Shown here: piece after piece, positions 8,244 to 15,969 of the stretch | Numbering within the stretch: the stretch's first letter is position 1 | How the letters are laid out: each line of letters opens with the position of its first letter | Origin: Candidatus Caenarcanales bacterium | Lineage (GTDB): Bacteria > Cyanobacteriota > Vampirovibrionia > LMEP-6097 | Assembly: GCA_013216135.1 (NCBI GenBank) | Contig: JABSOS010000006.1 | Span: forward strand, 103,739 to 167,738 | DNA length: 64,000 nt | Reading direction: 5' to 3' | Notes under the pieces: model-generated | The model's database searches: none | Told to the model about the DNA's origin: nothing | Seen by the model: only the letters and a program-made list of their open reading frames with translations | Made by a program: the position numbers and the translations under genes

Positions 8244-9224
8244 TTAGCTCTGCGGTCCAGCCCAAGTCTTCTTACGATTTGAAACGTCCATCATTCTTTC
8301 AATCGTTAATCTAGCTGGTTCAATAATTTCTTCTGGAATATGAATCTCCGTGAACTCTTGATCAATAGCGTTATAAAGATTCTCAAGGCTATGGTATTTC
8401 ATATTCGGGCAAAGCGGTAATGGGAACACAGTCGTGATTTTCTTGTCAGGCATATCTGCTTGCATTCTTGCTACTAAGCCTTGCTCTGAAAGGATTACAA
8501 ATTCATTTTTCTCATGCTCTTGAACGAAATTATAAATAGCAGAAGTGCTACCGACAAAGTCGGCTTTTCTCCAAACATCTGGATTGCACTCTGGGTGAGC
8601 GATAATTACAGCATCTGGTAATTTTTCTCTCTGCTTATCTACTTCAAGTGGAGTTATTTGCCAGTGCGTAGGACAGAAGCCATCATAGATATGGATTTTT
8701 TTAGAAGGGATTTTTTCTTGAACCCATTCACCTAAACCTTTGTCTGGAACGAAGATTACTTCTTCAGCATCTAGTGACTCTACGATATCAACAGCATTCG
8801 TGCTAGTACAACAAATATCAGACTCAGCTTTAACCGCAGCAGAGCTGTTTATGTAACATACTACTGGAGCACCTTTATGGTCATCTTTGAAGAGTTTTAG
8901 ATCTTCTACGTTAATCATATCTGCCATAGGACAACCTGACTGGATATCAGGTAATAAAACTTTTTTATTAGGATTTAACAGCTTTGCTGTTTCAGCCATG
9001 AAGTGCACACCACAGAAAGCTATGATATCAGCGTCAGTAGCTTCAGCTTTTTTCGAGAGCATAAGACTATCACCGACAAAGTCAGCGACTCTTTGAGTTT
9101 CCAATCTCTGATATATGTGAGTAAGAATTACTGCGTTCTTCTTTTCTGCTAAAGCACGAATTTTGTCAAAGAGTTCTTGCTTTTCAGCAGTTTTATCAAC
9201 TACAGATCGAGCCATTAATGACAT
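8244..9224 (-). CDS. nadA: Quinolinate synthase A
   Basis: A 326-residue 4Fe-4S enzyme that condenses iminoaspartate with dihydroxyacetone phosphate to quinolinate, the first ring of NAD. The three pseudo-repeated domains are recognisable through their cysteine-containing motifs: AFCGVHFMAETAK, ICCTSTNAVD and PLPLCPNMKYHSL. The substrate loop HPECNPDV is also present. Length is normal for the long form. There are two candidate starts, the ATG at 9224 and an in-frame ATG nine bases later (MARSVVDK). A TGT-TAATAC box lies one base before the first and 10 nt before the second, which favours the second if this promoter is used. The upstream flavoprotein gene ends 16 bp before, so co-transcription is equally possible. 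nadB and nadC are not in the window. Confidence 0.95.
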   Translation of the reverse strand: MSLMARSVVDKTAEKQELFDKIRALAEKKNAVILTHIYQRLETQRVADFVGDSLMLSKKAEATDADIIAFCGVHFMAETAKLLNPNKKVLLPDIQSGCPMADMINVEDLKLFKDDHKGAPVVCYINSSAAVKAESDICCTSTNAVDIVESLDAEEVIFVPDKGLGEWVQEKIPSKKIHIYDGFCPTHWQITPLEVDKQREKLPDAVIIAHPECNPDVWRKADFVGSTSAIYNFVQEHEKNEFVILSEQGLVARMQADMPDKKITTVFPLPLCPNMKYHSLENLYNAIDQEFTEIHIPEEIIEPARLTIERMMDVSNRKKTWAGPQS

Positions 9225-9240
9225 AGTATTAACAATTTTA

Positions 9241-10284
9241 CTATAGTGATAAGTAATCTGCTAAGCTTTTTGCACTTAAAAGAGCATCTTCTGCATAAGA
9301 GCCGATACACCAGTCACCACAGACATAAATTTGTTCTGATTTATCTTCGGGAAGTGAATCTCGTATGAATAAATTCTCGTGCCTGAAATCTTTGATTTCT
9401 AAGGCTGGCTTTAGAGTTTCAGAGTATAACCATCTGTGAATATGTGAAAAGTCAATTTCTAAATCCTTGATACCACATAGTGATAAGCATTCCTCTGTTA
9501 ATAATTTTTTTAGGTTTTCCTTGTCGATTTCGATATGAGATTTTGACCAGAAGCGGTTTGCTTTAATGACAAGACTGGTAATTTCACTATTACGCCCAGG
9601 TTTTTTATGATTGAAAACTATATCTGAAATAGGTGAGTGAGTGATTTTTATGATACCTGAGTTTAGTACATGCTCAGAACTTTTCAGAGTATCTTTACTG
9701 GAGAGTAAAACTACAAAGTTTGAACTCATTACTGCTCTTAGGCAGACGCTGCTGATTTCGGTAAAGTTTTTAGTTATCTCAGCACTTTGTACACTTGGAG
9801 CTGTACAAATAATTTTAGCAAAGCCATCTATCTCAATTTCTGATTCTTCTTTTTCTATTTTTAAAGAATAGTTATTTTCAGCTTTTTTGATAATTTCAAG
9901 AACTTTATGAGATTTGTAATTGTGCTCAATTTTTTCTAGGAATTTTTTGCTGAGGCTGCTCGCAAAAGGTTTTGCTGTGTAATATTCTTCGATACTTTCT
10001 TCAGTTGCAGCAGAATCATATTTATCAATTTCAAGAACTTTTGCTTGCCATCTTGTGAGAACATCTGAGAAAGCTTCACTTTCAAGTTCTTTTTTTAGTT
10101 CAGAGTTATTGATTTTAAAATAAGATAAACCGAAATCAAAACTCGTTTCGTCAGTTCGTTTGGAAGAGCTTCTTCCTCCATCACCGCGTGCTTTGTCAAA
10201 ACAGTGTACTTCGTATTTATCTTTTAATAAATACGCTAAGTATGAGCCACTGAGCCCGGTTCCGATTATTGCAATTTTTTCCAC
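9241..10284 (-). CDS. Renalase-like FAD-dependent oxidoreductase
   Basis: A 347-residue flavoprotein. The N-terminus carries a dinucleotide-binding motif (IIGTGLSGSYLA) and the renalase/amine-oxidase signature KARGDGGRSSSKR followed by FDFGLSYF, which corresponds to the KARGxGGRxxT...FDhGAqYF block of bacterial NAD(P)/FAD oxidoreductases. The C-terminal VCGDWCIGSYAEDALLSA is the usual FAD-closing motif. Bacterial renalase relatives oxidise aberrant dihydro-NAD(P) isomers or are uncharacterised; the neighbouring nadA makes an NAD-related role attractive, but that is inference. The start is a GTG at 10282-10284, preceded by a TTTGC-TATCTT box 11 nt upstream. Confidence 0.8.
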   Translation of the reverse strand: MEKIAIIGTGLSGSYLAYLLKDKYEVHCFDKARGDGGRSSSKRTDETSFDFGLSYFKINNSELKKELESEAFSDVLTRWQAKVLEIDKYDSAATEESIEEYYTAKPFASSLSKKFLEKIEHNYKSHKVLEIIKKAENNYSLKIEKEESEIEIDGFAKIICTAPSVQSAEITKNFTEISSVCLRAVMSSNFVVLLSSKDTLKSSEHVLNSGIIKITHSPISDIVFNHKKPGRNSEITSLVIKANRFWSKSHIEIDKENLKKLLTEECLSLCGIKDLEIDFSHIHRWLYSETLKPALEIKDFRHENLFIRDSLPEDKSEQIYVCGDWCIGSYAEDALLSAKSLADYLSL

Positions 10285-10295
10285 TGGTTTAATTT

Positions 10296-10303
10296 AAGAT
10301 AGC
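10296..10303 (-). promoter_or_regulatory. Extended -10 box upstream of the renalase-like gene
   Basis: On the minus strand GC-TATCTT, within ACTTTGCTATCTT, ends 11 nt before the GTG start at 10284. It matches the TGC-TANNNT element seen before several other genes here. No convincing -35 is present. Confidence 0.4.
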
Positions 10304-10397
10304 AAAGTCTTTTGCTTCAGAATCTATTATGCCCATATTTTCCTAAGATTACAAGAATACTCTTATCAAAATAATAGTGTATTTACATTTGTATGTG

Positions 10398-10422
10398 TTG
10401 AATACGCTGACAATGTATTCAA
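10398..10422. promoter_or_regulatory. Operator-like inverted repeat upstream of the interrupted gene
   Basis: TTGAATAC (10398-10405) and GTATTCAA (10415-10422) are perfect 8-bp inverted arms with a 9-bp spacer, about 40 bp before the ATG at 10462. The dyad geometry suits a dimeric transcription factor. No regulator is assignable. Confidence 0.45.
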
Positions 10423-10461
10423 GAGTCGCGGGTAATTATTAAAAATAAAGGAGTAAATAGT

Positions 10462-11082
10462 ATGGTATTTGGTTATATACAGGAACAGGCTGAACGTTTT
10501 GGCAGGACAATTGGAAGGACAATTGATAAAAGTAAAAGAATATTTGATGGAGTTGTTAATGGCTCTGAAAAAGATTAACAGCAGGATAAAAAGATCAGTA
10601 GTATTGAAAAACAAGTTCTACAAAATGAAAGAGATATTTTAGATATTCAAAAGAAAGCAGAGGAGTTAGGTATCGATGTTAGTAAGTGGGATCAAGTACC
10701 AAATTATGAAAATGTTCAAGCTCTGATAGACAATATGAATACTAATGTGGCTATTATTAGTGGTTTGGAAAATGCTGATGGATCAAAACCATTGACTTCT
10801 GAGCAACAAGAAAAAATTAAACTTGCTCTTCAGAATTTGTCAGAGGCATCACACACTGCTATTACCAGTGATGACCCGAAGCAAAATTTGGCAAATACTA
10901 ATACCAGGTTAATCATGAATTCATTAAATGCATTAAATTCAGTGTTAGTTCATGTTGCTAATGGAAATATTAAAAACCCAGATCACCTTTCTCCATTAAT
11001 AAATAAAATTAATGAAAGAGCGGAAAACTTACCTAAGGGTATAGCTGAAGGCGATGACAAAAAAACTATGGTTAGAGCTTAG
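10462..11082 (+). pseudogene. Hypothetical helical protein interrupted by an in-frame stop
   Basis: An AAAGGAG ribosome site lies 8 nt before the ATG at 10462. The frame reads 38 codons (MVFGYIQEQAERFGRTIGRT...), meets TAA at 10576-10578, and then continues open in the same frame for 167 codons to 11082 with no loss of coding character (QQDKKISSIEKQVLQNERD...). A single CAA-to-TAA or AAA-to-TAA change would explain it. The family is unknown: the whole product would be about 206 residues, mostly helical and rich in Asn, Gln and Lys, with a coiled-coil-like stretch just after the stop. Reinitiation at the internal ATG at 10735 would give a 115-residue C-terminal fragment. TAA is used as a normal stop elsewhere in the window, so reassignment is unlikely. 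Confidence 0.6.
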
Positions 11083-11157
11083 TTTATGATTCTTAACCAA
11101 CTCTGTATTTACGGATTCTTAAAATAAAAGAAAATTAATTAAAGATAATAGGAGTTT

Positions 11158-11229
11158 TGCTAATATATATTCTAATCTCTCGAAGATTTACTAGTAAAAT
11201 AATTTATAAACTAGTTTAACTAAGAGATT
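11158..11229 (+). promoter_or_regulatory. Promoter and structured 5' leader with two CTAG palindromes
   Basis: A TTTTGC-TAATAT extended -10 box (TGC at 11158-11160, hexamer 11161-11166) is followed by a leader of about 65 nt before the coiled-coil gene at 11242. AATCTCT (11174-11180) can pair with AGAGATT (11223-11229), enclosing two perfect palindromes centred on CTAG: TTTACTAGTAAA (11187-11198) and AAACTAGTTT (11208-11217). This could be an operator pair or a folded leader controlling access to the GAGGAAAG ribosome site. Confidence 0.4.
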
Positions 11230-11241
11230 GAGGAAAGCAAA

Positions 11242-11649
11242 ATGAGTGAATCTTTTAAGGTCGCAGAGTTGGTTAAGGCATTTATGCAAGCATCTATAAA
11301 TAGCTTAGAAGCTATGCTTAGAAAGCTTCAAGCTAATACACATAGTATGAAAAATGAGCTTGCTCAAAGACTTGATTACTATAAATATGTCGCAAGTCAG
11401 TACATGGAATTCTATGGTAGAAAAGAAAACCAAGAAGTTCTGAAAAGAAACCTTAAAGATTATTCTCAATACTTAATCGAAAAACAAAAGTATAAGTTTA
11501 ACCAAAAGAAAGAGTCAATCATTGATAAGTATAAGTACGAAAAATATAAACTTCTGAGAAGGTTAGACCAGTCAAAAGAAGAGCTTTCATATAAAGCTAC
11601 TATGTTTAAAGATCAAGCAGAGAAAGCACTAGAGCAAATTGGAAACTAA
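11242..11649 (+). CDS. Hypothetical coiled-coil protein
   Basis: A 135-residue, Lys/Tyr/Glu-rich, almost wholly helical protein with no recognised family. The heptad-like pattern over residues about 30-130 suggests a long coiled coil; there is no signal peptide or membrane segment. A strong ribosome site (GAGGAAAG) precedes the ATG, the leader is structured, and a bidirectional terminator follows 22 bp after the stop. It is therefore probably a monocistronic, well-expressed gene. Composition recalls stalk or filament-associated proteins, but nothing specific supports a function. Confidence 0.7.
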   Translation: MSESFKVAELVKAFMQASINSLEAMLRKLQANTHSMKNELAQRLDYYKYVASQYMEFYGRKENQEVLKRNLKDYSQYLIEKQKYKFNQKKESIIDKYKYEKYKLLRRLDQSKEELSYKATMFKDQAEKALEQIGN

Positions 11650-11671
11650 GAATATTTTGAAAATATTTCAT

Positions 11672-11704
11672 AAAAAAAGAGCCTCATTTGAAGCTCTTTT
11701 TTTA
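11672..11704. terminator. Bidirectional rho-independent terminator between the coiled-coil gene and trxA
   Basis: AAAAAAAGAGC (from 11672) pairs with GCTCTTTTTTT (from 11693) around a 10-nt loop, with A and T tracts flanking the stem on either side. It sits between two convergent genes and would serve both strands. Confidence 0.85.
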
Positions 11705-11720
11705 TTTATAGTGATAGCTA

Positions 11721-12038
11721 TTAAACTAATTTATCAATAGCTTCTTTAATTTTCTCTTTAGATAAAGAACCTACAAGCATTTCTACTGGTTTTTTATCTT
11801 TGAAGATAATCATAGTAGGAATACTATTGATTCTGAACTCTAAAGATTTATTAGGGTTTTCATCAGTATTTAATTTTACGATTTTAGCTTTACCTTCGTA
11901 TTCACCTGCAAGCTCATCAATAACTGGAGCTAAAGCTCTACAAGGTCCACACCAAGGTGCCCAAAAATCTACTAATACTGGTACATCTGAGTCAATTACT
12001 TCTGACTCGAAATTTGTGTCGTTTACTTCTACTGCCAT
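11721..12038 (-). CDS. trxA: Thioredoxin
   Basis: A 105-residue cytosolic thioredoxin with the exact active site WAPWCGPC (C30 and C33) and the cis-proline segment SIPTMIIF. It reduces protein disulfides using electrons from thioredoxin reductase, which is not in the window. Length and motifs are canonical. The ATG at 12036-12038 lies only 7 nt after a TGC-TAAAAT extended -10 box, so the mRNA is probably leaderless; no Shine-Dalgarno sequence is present. The 3' end shares a bidirectional terminator with the convergent coiled-coil gene. Confidence 0.97.
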   Translation of the reverse strand: MAVEVNDTNFESEVIDSDVPVLVDFWAPWCGPCRALAPVIDELAGEYEGKAKIVKLNTDENPNKSLEFRINSIPTMIIFKDKKPVEMLVGSLSKEKIKEAIDKLV

Positions 12039-12045
12039 GCTTCAA

Positions 12046-12054
12046 ATTTTAGCA
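12046..12054 (-). promoter_or_regulatory. Extended -10 promoter of trxA, leaderless spacing
   Basis: Minus-strand TGC-TAAAAT is followed by 7 nt and then the ATG at 12038. With a start site about 7 nt beyond the hexamer, transcription would begin at or next to the initiation codon. Confidence 0.5.
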
Positions 12055-12201
12055 CGCGAGAACACCTCATAACTCTAACTTCTGCGTTCCACTCGTCCTC
12101 TAATCCTCGCAAGCCTTGAATTTAGAGCCCTGAGATGCTCTCGTATTATTGCAAATTTTGACGCCCCACTCTCAACAGATATACTAGTGTCAATTAAGGA
12201 T

Positions 12202-12618
12202 TTAAAGTCTTAATAAACCTTGTTCGCTGCCTACCAGGGATGTTAATCCGGTTTTAGGGCTTGGTGTGTAAAAACAAAACATGTGTCTATTTGGGCTTAA
12301 GTCGTTGAGAGGGCTATTTAATCCTGCCCACTGATATAAAGTTAACTCTTCAGTACCTTCTTCTATACCTTTTAGAACTGACTCTACCCTGAATTTTAGT
12401 TCCAGTTTTTTTATTCCAGGTGAATTAATAAGATTTTTTTCTATCAAATTTCCCACAAAAACCATTCCTGAGTGATCGTAAGTTTCATCTGAGCTAAGGC
12501 TTCTTGAAAGCGCAAAAGTGTTGCCTAGCTCTACTTTTTTAATATTGTTTGCATGCAACTTAGAAAAGTTACTTGAAAGAAAAAAACTGATGAATAGAAA
12601 TAGTGCTAACTTTTTCAT
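12202..12618 (-). CDS. Hypothetical exported protein, possibly frameshifted at its 3' end
   Basis: From the ATG at 12616-12618 the product begins with a clear Sec signal peptide (MKKLALFLFISFFLSS, cleavage probably after LHA near residue 24). About 114 residues of mature protein follow, containing GMVFVGNL and FCFYTPSPKTGLTSLVGSEQ, with no family recognised by name. The reading frame then stops at 12202-12204. In another frame the next 44 codons, down to 12075, are open (SLIDTSISVESGASKFA... then an Arg-rich tail), so a one-base indel near 12207 may have cut off the true C-terminus. An upstream start at 12678 would overlap the divergent lipoprotein gene and is less likely. Confidence 0.6.
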   Translation of the reverse strand: MKKLALFLFISFFLSSNFSKLHANNIKKVELGNTFALSRSLSSDETYDHSGMVFVGNLIEKNLINSPGIKKLELKFRVESVLKGIEEGTEELTLYQWAGLNSPLNDLSPNRHMFCFYTPSPKTGLTSLVGSEQGLLRL

Positions 12619-12627
12619 TTGATCTTT

Positions 12628-12635
12628 ATTATAAT
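12628..12635. promoter_or_regulatory. Overlapping divergent -10 boxes
   Basis: ATTATAAT contains TATAAT on the plus strand (12630-12635, 11 nt before the ATG at 12647) and TATAAT on the minus strand (12628-12633, 9 nt before the ATG at 12618). The two genes are separated by only 28 bp, so both promoters would share this octamer and compete. Confidence 0.5.
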
Positions 12636-12646
12636 AGGAATGGTTT

Positions 12647-13069
12647 ATGAAAAAAAACTTTCTTTTATTTAGTCTCATCTTTGTAACTTTATTTTCTTTA
12701 AGTTCTTGCTCCTCAATTTCAAGTAAAGGATCAGGATCAAAATCTCAGTTGGTTACATTTTTAGAGGCTAATTCCTCAGAAAATTTTGCGGTAATTAAAT
12801 TTTTTGCTACATGGTGTGGAACTTGTAAAAGATACGCTCCTGAGTTTGCTCGAGTCGAGGCGGATTACGCTAAGAGAAAGGAAGCTGTAGATTTTTATAG
12901 TGTTGATGTCGACAATAAAAACTATGCTGCTTTAGTAAGAGAATTGAAGATTGGGGTGATTCCTACTACATATTTCATCAGTAAAGACAGAAAGACGGTT
13001 TATAATAGAATCGGTAACATTAAAACTGATAAGCTTGATGCTTTAATCCAAGATTTATTAGCGAAATAG
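12647..13069 (+). CDS. Thioredoxin-fold lipoprotein
   Basis: A 140-residue protein with a lipoprotein signal peptide (lipobox LSSC, lipidated Cys21), a Ser/Gly-rich linker and a thioredoxin domain with the active site ATWCGTC (C57 and C60) and a VIPTTYF cis-proline motif. It is expected to be anchored to the inner or outer membrane facing the periplasm, acting as a disulfide reductase or in cytochrome c or redox maintenance. It is one of three thioredoxin-fold genes in the window, alongside trxA and the tandem protein at 56982. lpxA follows 17 bp downstream on the same strand, with its own ribosome site. Confidence 0.85.
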   Translation: MKKNFLLFSLIFVTLFSLSSCSSISSKGSGSKSQLVTFLEANSSENFAVIKFFATWCGTCKRYAPEFARVEADYAKRKEAVDFYSVDVDNKNYAALVRELKIGVIPTTYFISKDRKTVYNRIGNIKTDKLDALIQDLLAK

Positions 13070-13086
13070 TTACGAATAGGAGATGA

Positions 13087-13839
13087 ATGATAACTGAATC
13101 TGTAAAAATTGCAAAATCAGCTTTTATCGGAGATTCCGTTAGTATTGGTGATGGCTCTGAGATTGGTGAAGGCGTAATAATCCGTGATGGGGTTACTATC
13201 GGTAAGAATTGTAAAATTTTTCCTTACGCTGTTATCGGTGAAGCTCCTCAGGATCACAGTTTTGCTGGTGAAGAAAGTTTTGTAGAGATAGGTGATAATA
13301 ATTCTATCCGTGAGTTTGTAACTATTAATAAAGGTGTCGGAGAAGGTTCTAAAACGATACTCGGTAATGATAATTACATCATGGCTTATAGCCACCTAGC
13401 TCACAATGTTACTGTGAAAAATAATGTTACTATCGCTAATTCTGTTCAGTTAGCAGGACATTCTTTTATCGATGATTATGTAAATATTGGTGGTTTAACT
13501 GCTATTCACCAAGGCTGTAAAGTTGGTAAACTTGCTATGGTTTCAGGTATGTCAGCTACGAATAAAGACTTACCTCCATATTTTATGTTTGGTTTAACCC
13601 CAGCTATAGCTGCGACGATTAATCGTCATGGTTTAAAAAAATATGGTTTTAAAAATGAAGTGATGAATGAAATTTTTAAAGCGTTTAAAATTATCTATAA
13701 AAGCGGTATACCACTTCCTCAAGTAATTGAAAGATTGGATGAGGAACTTATTAAGTCAGAGGAAATTGAATATTTAATCGAATTCCTTAGAAGTTCTAAG
13801 CGTGGTATCAAGCTAGGAAGATCAGCTCTCAGAGTTTAA
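13087..13839 (+). CDS. lpxA: UDP-N-acetylglucosamine acyltransferase
   Basis: A 250-residue left-handed beta-helix protein built of hexapeptide repeats (for example IGDSVSIGDGSEIGEG). The LpxA-specific block REFVTINKG and the MAYSHLAHN active-site segment are present; H106 most likely corresponds to the catalytic His125 of the E. coli enzyme. It transfers a 3-hydroxyacyl chain from ACP to UDP-GlcNAc, the first step of lipid A synthesis, which is good evidence for an outer membrane. The rest of the pathway (lpxC, lpxD and so on) is not in this window. TAGGAG precedes the ATG at the right distance, and def follows after 2 bp, so the two are probably co-transcribed. Confidence 0.93.
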   Translation: MITESVKIAKSAFIGDSVSIGDGSEIGEGVIIRDGVTIGKNCKIFPYAVIGEAPQDHSFAGEESFVEIGDNNSIREFVTINKGVGEGSKTILGNDNYIMAYSHLAHNVTVKNNVTIANSVQLAGHSFIDDYVNIGGLTAIHQGCKVGKLAMVSGMSATNKDLPPYFMFGLTPAIAATINRHGLKKYGFKNEVMNEIFKAFKIIYKSGIPLPQVIERLDEELIKSEEIEYLIEFLRSSKRGIKLGRSALRV

Positions 13840-13841
13840 TT

Positions 13842-14405
13842 ATGTCAAAACGTAAAATACTTAAGTATGGATCAGAGATTCTTAGACGTGCGTCAACGCC
13901 AGTGTCTAAGTTTGATAAGCGTTTGAAGAAAATAGTTGATGATATGCTGGATACTATGTATGCAGCTCATGGAGTTGGCTTAGCTGCACCCCAGGTCGGT
14001 ATTAATCAAAGAATCGTAGTTATAGACGCTGAGTATGGTTCTGATAGATATGACGATGAAGGTAATGCTACAGGAAGGAAAAATCCACGTAATCCTTTGA
14101 TATTAATTAACCCAGAGATAACTCATATGGAAGGTGAGCTTGAAAGCTTTGAAGGTTGTTTAAGTTTCCCAGAGGTTTACTTTAATGTAACTCGTGCTAA
14201 AAAAATTAAGTTTAAATTCCATGATATTAAAGGTAAAGAAATTGAAATGGAAGCAGAGGGGGACCTTTTCTGTCGCTGCGTGCAGCATGAGCTTGATCAT
14301 TTAAATGGACAGCTTTTTGTTGATATTGCTAACGATAAAATCGTTGCTAGAGATGAACTCGACAAGCATGGCTTTGCTAATGTTGATTCTCAGCCGCTTG
14401 CTTAA
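13842..14405 (+). CDS. def: Peptide deformylase
   Basis: A 187-residue metalloenzyme removing the formyl group from nascent N-termini. All three motifs are present: GVGLAAPQVG (44-53), EGCLSFP with metal ligand C106, and QHELDHLNG with the HExxH ligands H149, E150 and H153. A roughly 12-residue acidic insertion around 66-82 lengthens the loop between motifs 1 and 2. It is 2 bp downstream of lpxA and overlaps the 3' end of the convergent beta-lactamase gene by 4 bp. No fmt gene is adjacent, unlike in many bacteria. Confidence 0.97.
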   Translation: MSKRKILKYGSEILRRASTPVSKFDKRLKKIVDDMLDTMYAAHGVGLAAPQVGINQRIVVIDAEYGSDRYDDEGNATGRKNPRNPLILINPEITHMEGELESFEGCLSFPEVYFNVTRAKKIKFKFHDIKGKEIEMEAEGDLFCRCVQHELDHLNGQLFVDIANDKIVARDELDKHGFANVDSQPLA

Positions 14406-15217
14406 AGTAAATTAAACTCTGTTTTTAAAATTTCTTTAGTAATTGGAATTCTTGCTTGCACTGCTTTGCTTTTGAAAAATTCTTTTTCACTAGGACTATA
14501 AACATTTGTCGCAAAGAAATATTTATTCGAGTTTTGCTCTAGATACCCTATAAACCAAGACATCTGCTCTACTCCCTTATCAGTAGTTCCTGTTTTTCCT
14601 CTAAGAATATATTTGTCACTGTGCTCATGAATCATGATTGTTTTAGTTTTATCTATGCTTGATTGATGGAAAGGTAAGTCATTACTATCAAGCTTTTTCA
14701 AAAATTCAACTTGTTCATAGGCTGAGACTTTAAAGCTTTGGTCTAACCAGAACGCATTAACTTTTTCTCCTATAGTTTCATTACCATAATGACTTTCCGT
14801 GAGGTAGTTTTGCATTTTACTGTGGCCAATTTCTTTAATGAGTTTCTGATAAACCCACTCAGCAGAATATTTATAGGCTTGCTCAAGGTTTAGATCTTGA
14901 TTAAATGATTCAATGAAATGTTTAGTTCCATCCCATTTAAGGACAGTTTTTTCATTTTTAATGACTTCTGAATCTAAAATTGCTAAAGTCCCAAAGATCT
15001 TAAAGCTAGAAGCTGGGCAAAGTCTTGTTTTTGCTCTTTCTTTGTTATAAACAAAGTACTGATCTTTATTTTGATCATAGAGTAAAAAAGTTCCTTGGAC
15101 TCGATACTTGGAAAAATATTTATTTAGGTCAATGTTTTTTTCTTTGTTTTGGGTGCAAGAAAAGTTAAAGCAAGTAAGTAGGAAAATTAAAAGTCCCCAA
15201 GTGGTAAAAGATCGCAT
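14402..15217 (-). CDS. Class D beta-lactamase-like protein
   Basis: A 271-residue serine beta-lactamase/penicillin-recognising protein with an N-terminal signal peptide that ends in NFSC, a possible but non-ideal lipobox. Class D landmarks fall at nearly standard numbering: S70-x-x-K73 in CPASSFKIFG, YGN at 144-146, KTG at 208-210 in LRGKTGTT, and WFIGY after it. The second motif, normally S118-x-V120, reads S118-A-E120. Valine 120 packs over the carboxylated lysine in OXA enzymes, so a glutamate there could change activity. It may be a true OXA-family enzyme or a related BlaR/MecR-like sensor domain lacking its membrane part. The gene stands alone, without a regulator. Confidence 0.82.
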   Translation of the reverse strand: MRSFTTWGLLIFLLTCFNFSCTQNKEKNIDLNKYFSKYRVQGTFLLYDQNKDQYFVYNKERAKTRLCPASSFKIFGTLAILDSEVIKNEKTVLKWDGTKHFIESFNQDLNLEQAYKYSAEWVYQKLIKEIGHSKMQNYLTESHYGNETIGEKVNAFWLDQSFKVSAYEQVEFLKKLDSNDLPFHQSSIDKTKTIMIHEHSDKYILRGKTGTTDKGVEQMSWFIGYLEQNSNKYFFATNVYSPSEKEFFKSKAVQARIPITKEILKTEFNLL

Positions 15218-15276
15218 AACATCTTTAGTTTATAACAAGAACATGTCATATTTCAGATGATATATTGATAGATATA

Positions 15277-15831
15277 ATGCCTGAAGCTCAATTGCAATTT
15301 GTAGATTTCTTGAGTAATATTTTTAGCAATCCTGTTATTTGCTCACTTCTTGGTGGATTTATTGGTTATGTTGTTAAAGGTCTTCAAGATGCAAATGATC
15401 GTAAATTAAAGCATGATCAGGAAATTTTCCAAAAAGAAGCTGAGCTTTTTAATGAAAATAGTTTTGATTGTTTACTAAATGACTTATGGAATGCTTATTG
15501 TTTTTCAGATGAGAAAAGAATTATTGATAGATTTGAAGATTTCCATAAATCCCCTTCAAGTCAATTTCTGAAGAAGCAATTACAAGATGCTAGAAGAGAA
15601 TTCATGAAAATGTTTGAGTCTTTGAGTTTGTTTATACGTACAAATTTTGATCATAATGATTACACTAATGATCTTGAAGGAAGAGGGTTAAGGTATGATT
15701 TATTACCAAATAAAAACCCTCAATTTACCTTAGATTATCAACATGAATTTGAATATTTCAATAAGCTTCGTGAGCTACAAGATTTTATAAATAAATCAGA
15801 TGATGCTTACAAGGTATATCGAAAAAAATAA
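15277..15831 (+). CDS. Hypothetical membrane-anchored protein
   Basis: No family recognised. The 184-residue product has one hydrophobic segment near residues 15-34 (VICSLLGGFIGYVVKG), then a charged helical cytoplasmic-type domain rich in Asp, Glu, Lys and Phe. I take the ATG at 15277; an in-frame TTG 12 bp earlier is possible. It is divergent from the beta-lactamase gene with a 59-bp gap, and the next gene (LuxR-type) follows 138 bp later. The membrane anchor plus soluble domain suggests a small accessory protein, but its role is unknown. Confidence 0.6.
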   Translation: MPEAQLQFVDFLSNIFSNPVICSLLGGFIGYVVKGLQDANDRKLKHDQEIFQKEAELFNENSFDCLLNDLWNAYCFSDEKRIIDRFEDFHKSPSSQFLKKQLQDARREFMKMFESLSLFIRTNFDHNDYTNDLEGRGLRYDLLPNKNPQFTLDYQHEFEYFNKLRELQDFINKSDDAYKVYRKK

Positions 15832-15969
15832 AGAACCACCTTTATCTTTAAACTATGTCTTCCTTTTTGGTAGTGTTCATCACTCACTCATTTGAATTTT
15901 TTGAGTTTAGGGAATTTGAGGAAAAATGACCCCTAAAAATTCTCCGCAAATTTTCATAAATTTATATAT

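Noticed and set aside
10366..10614. 82-codon minus-strand frame over the interrupted gene start
   Set aside because: It lies opposite a frame with a strong ribosome site and helical coding character; its own sequence is hydrophobic and Tyr/Phe/Thr-rich, typical of a shadow.
12039..12201. Small RNA (SRP or 6S type) in the gap upstream of trxA
   Set aside because: No 4.5S RNA core or 6S-like stem was recognised. The region is partly explained by the possible frameshifted tail and the trxA promoter.
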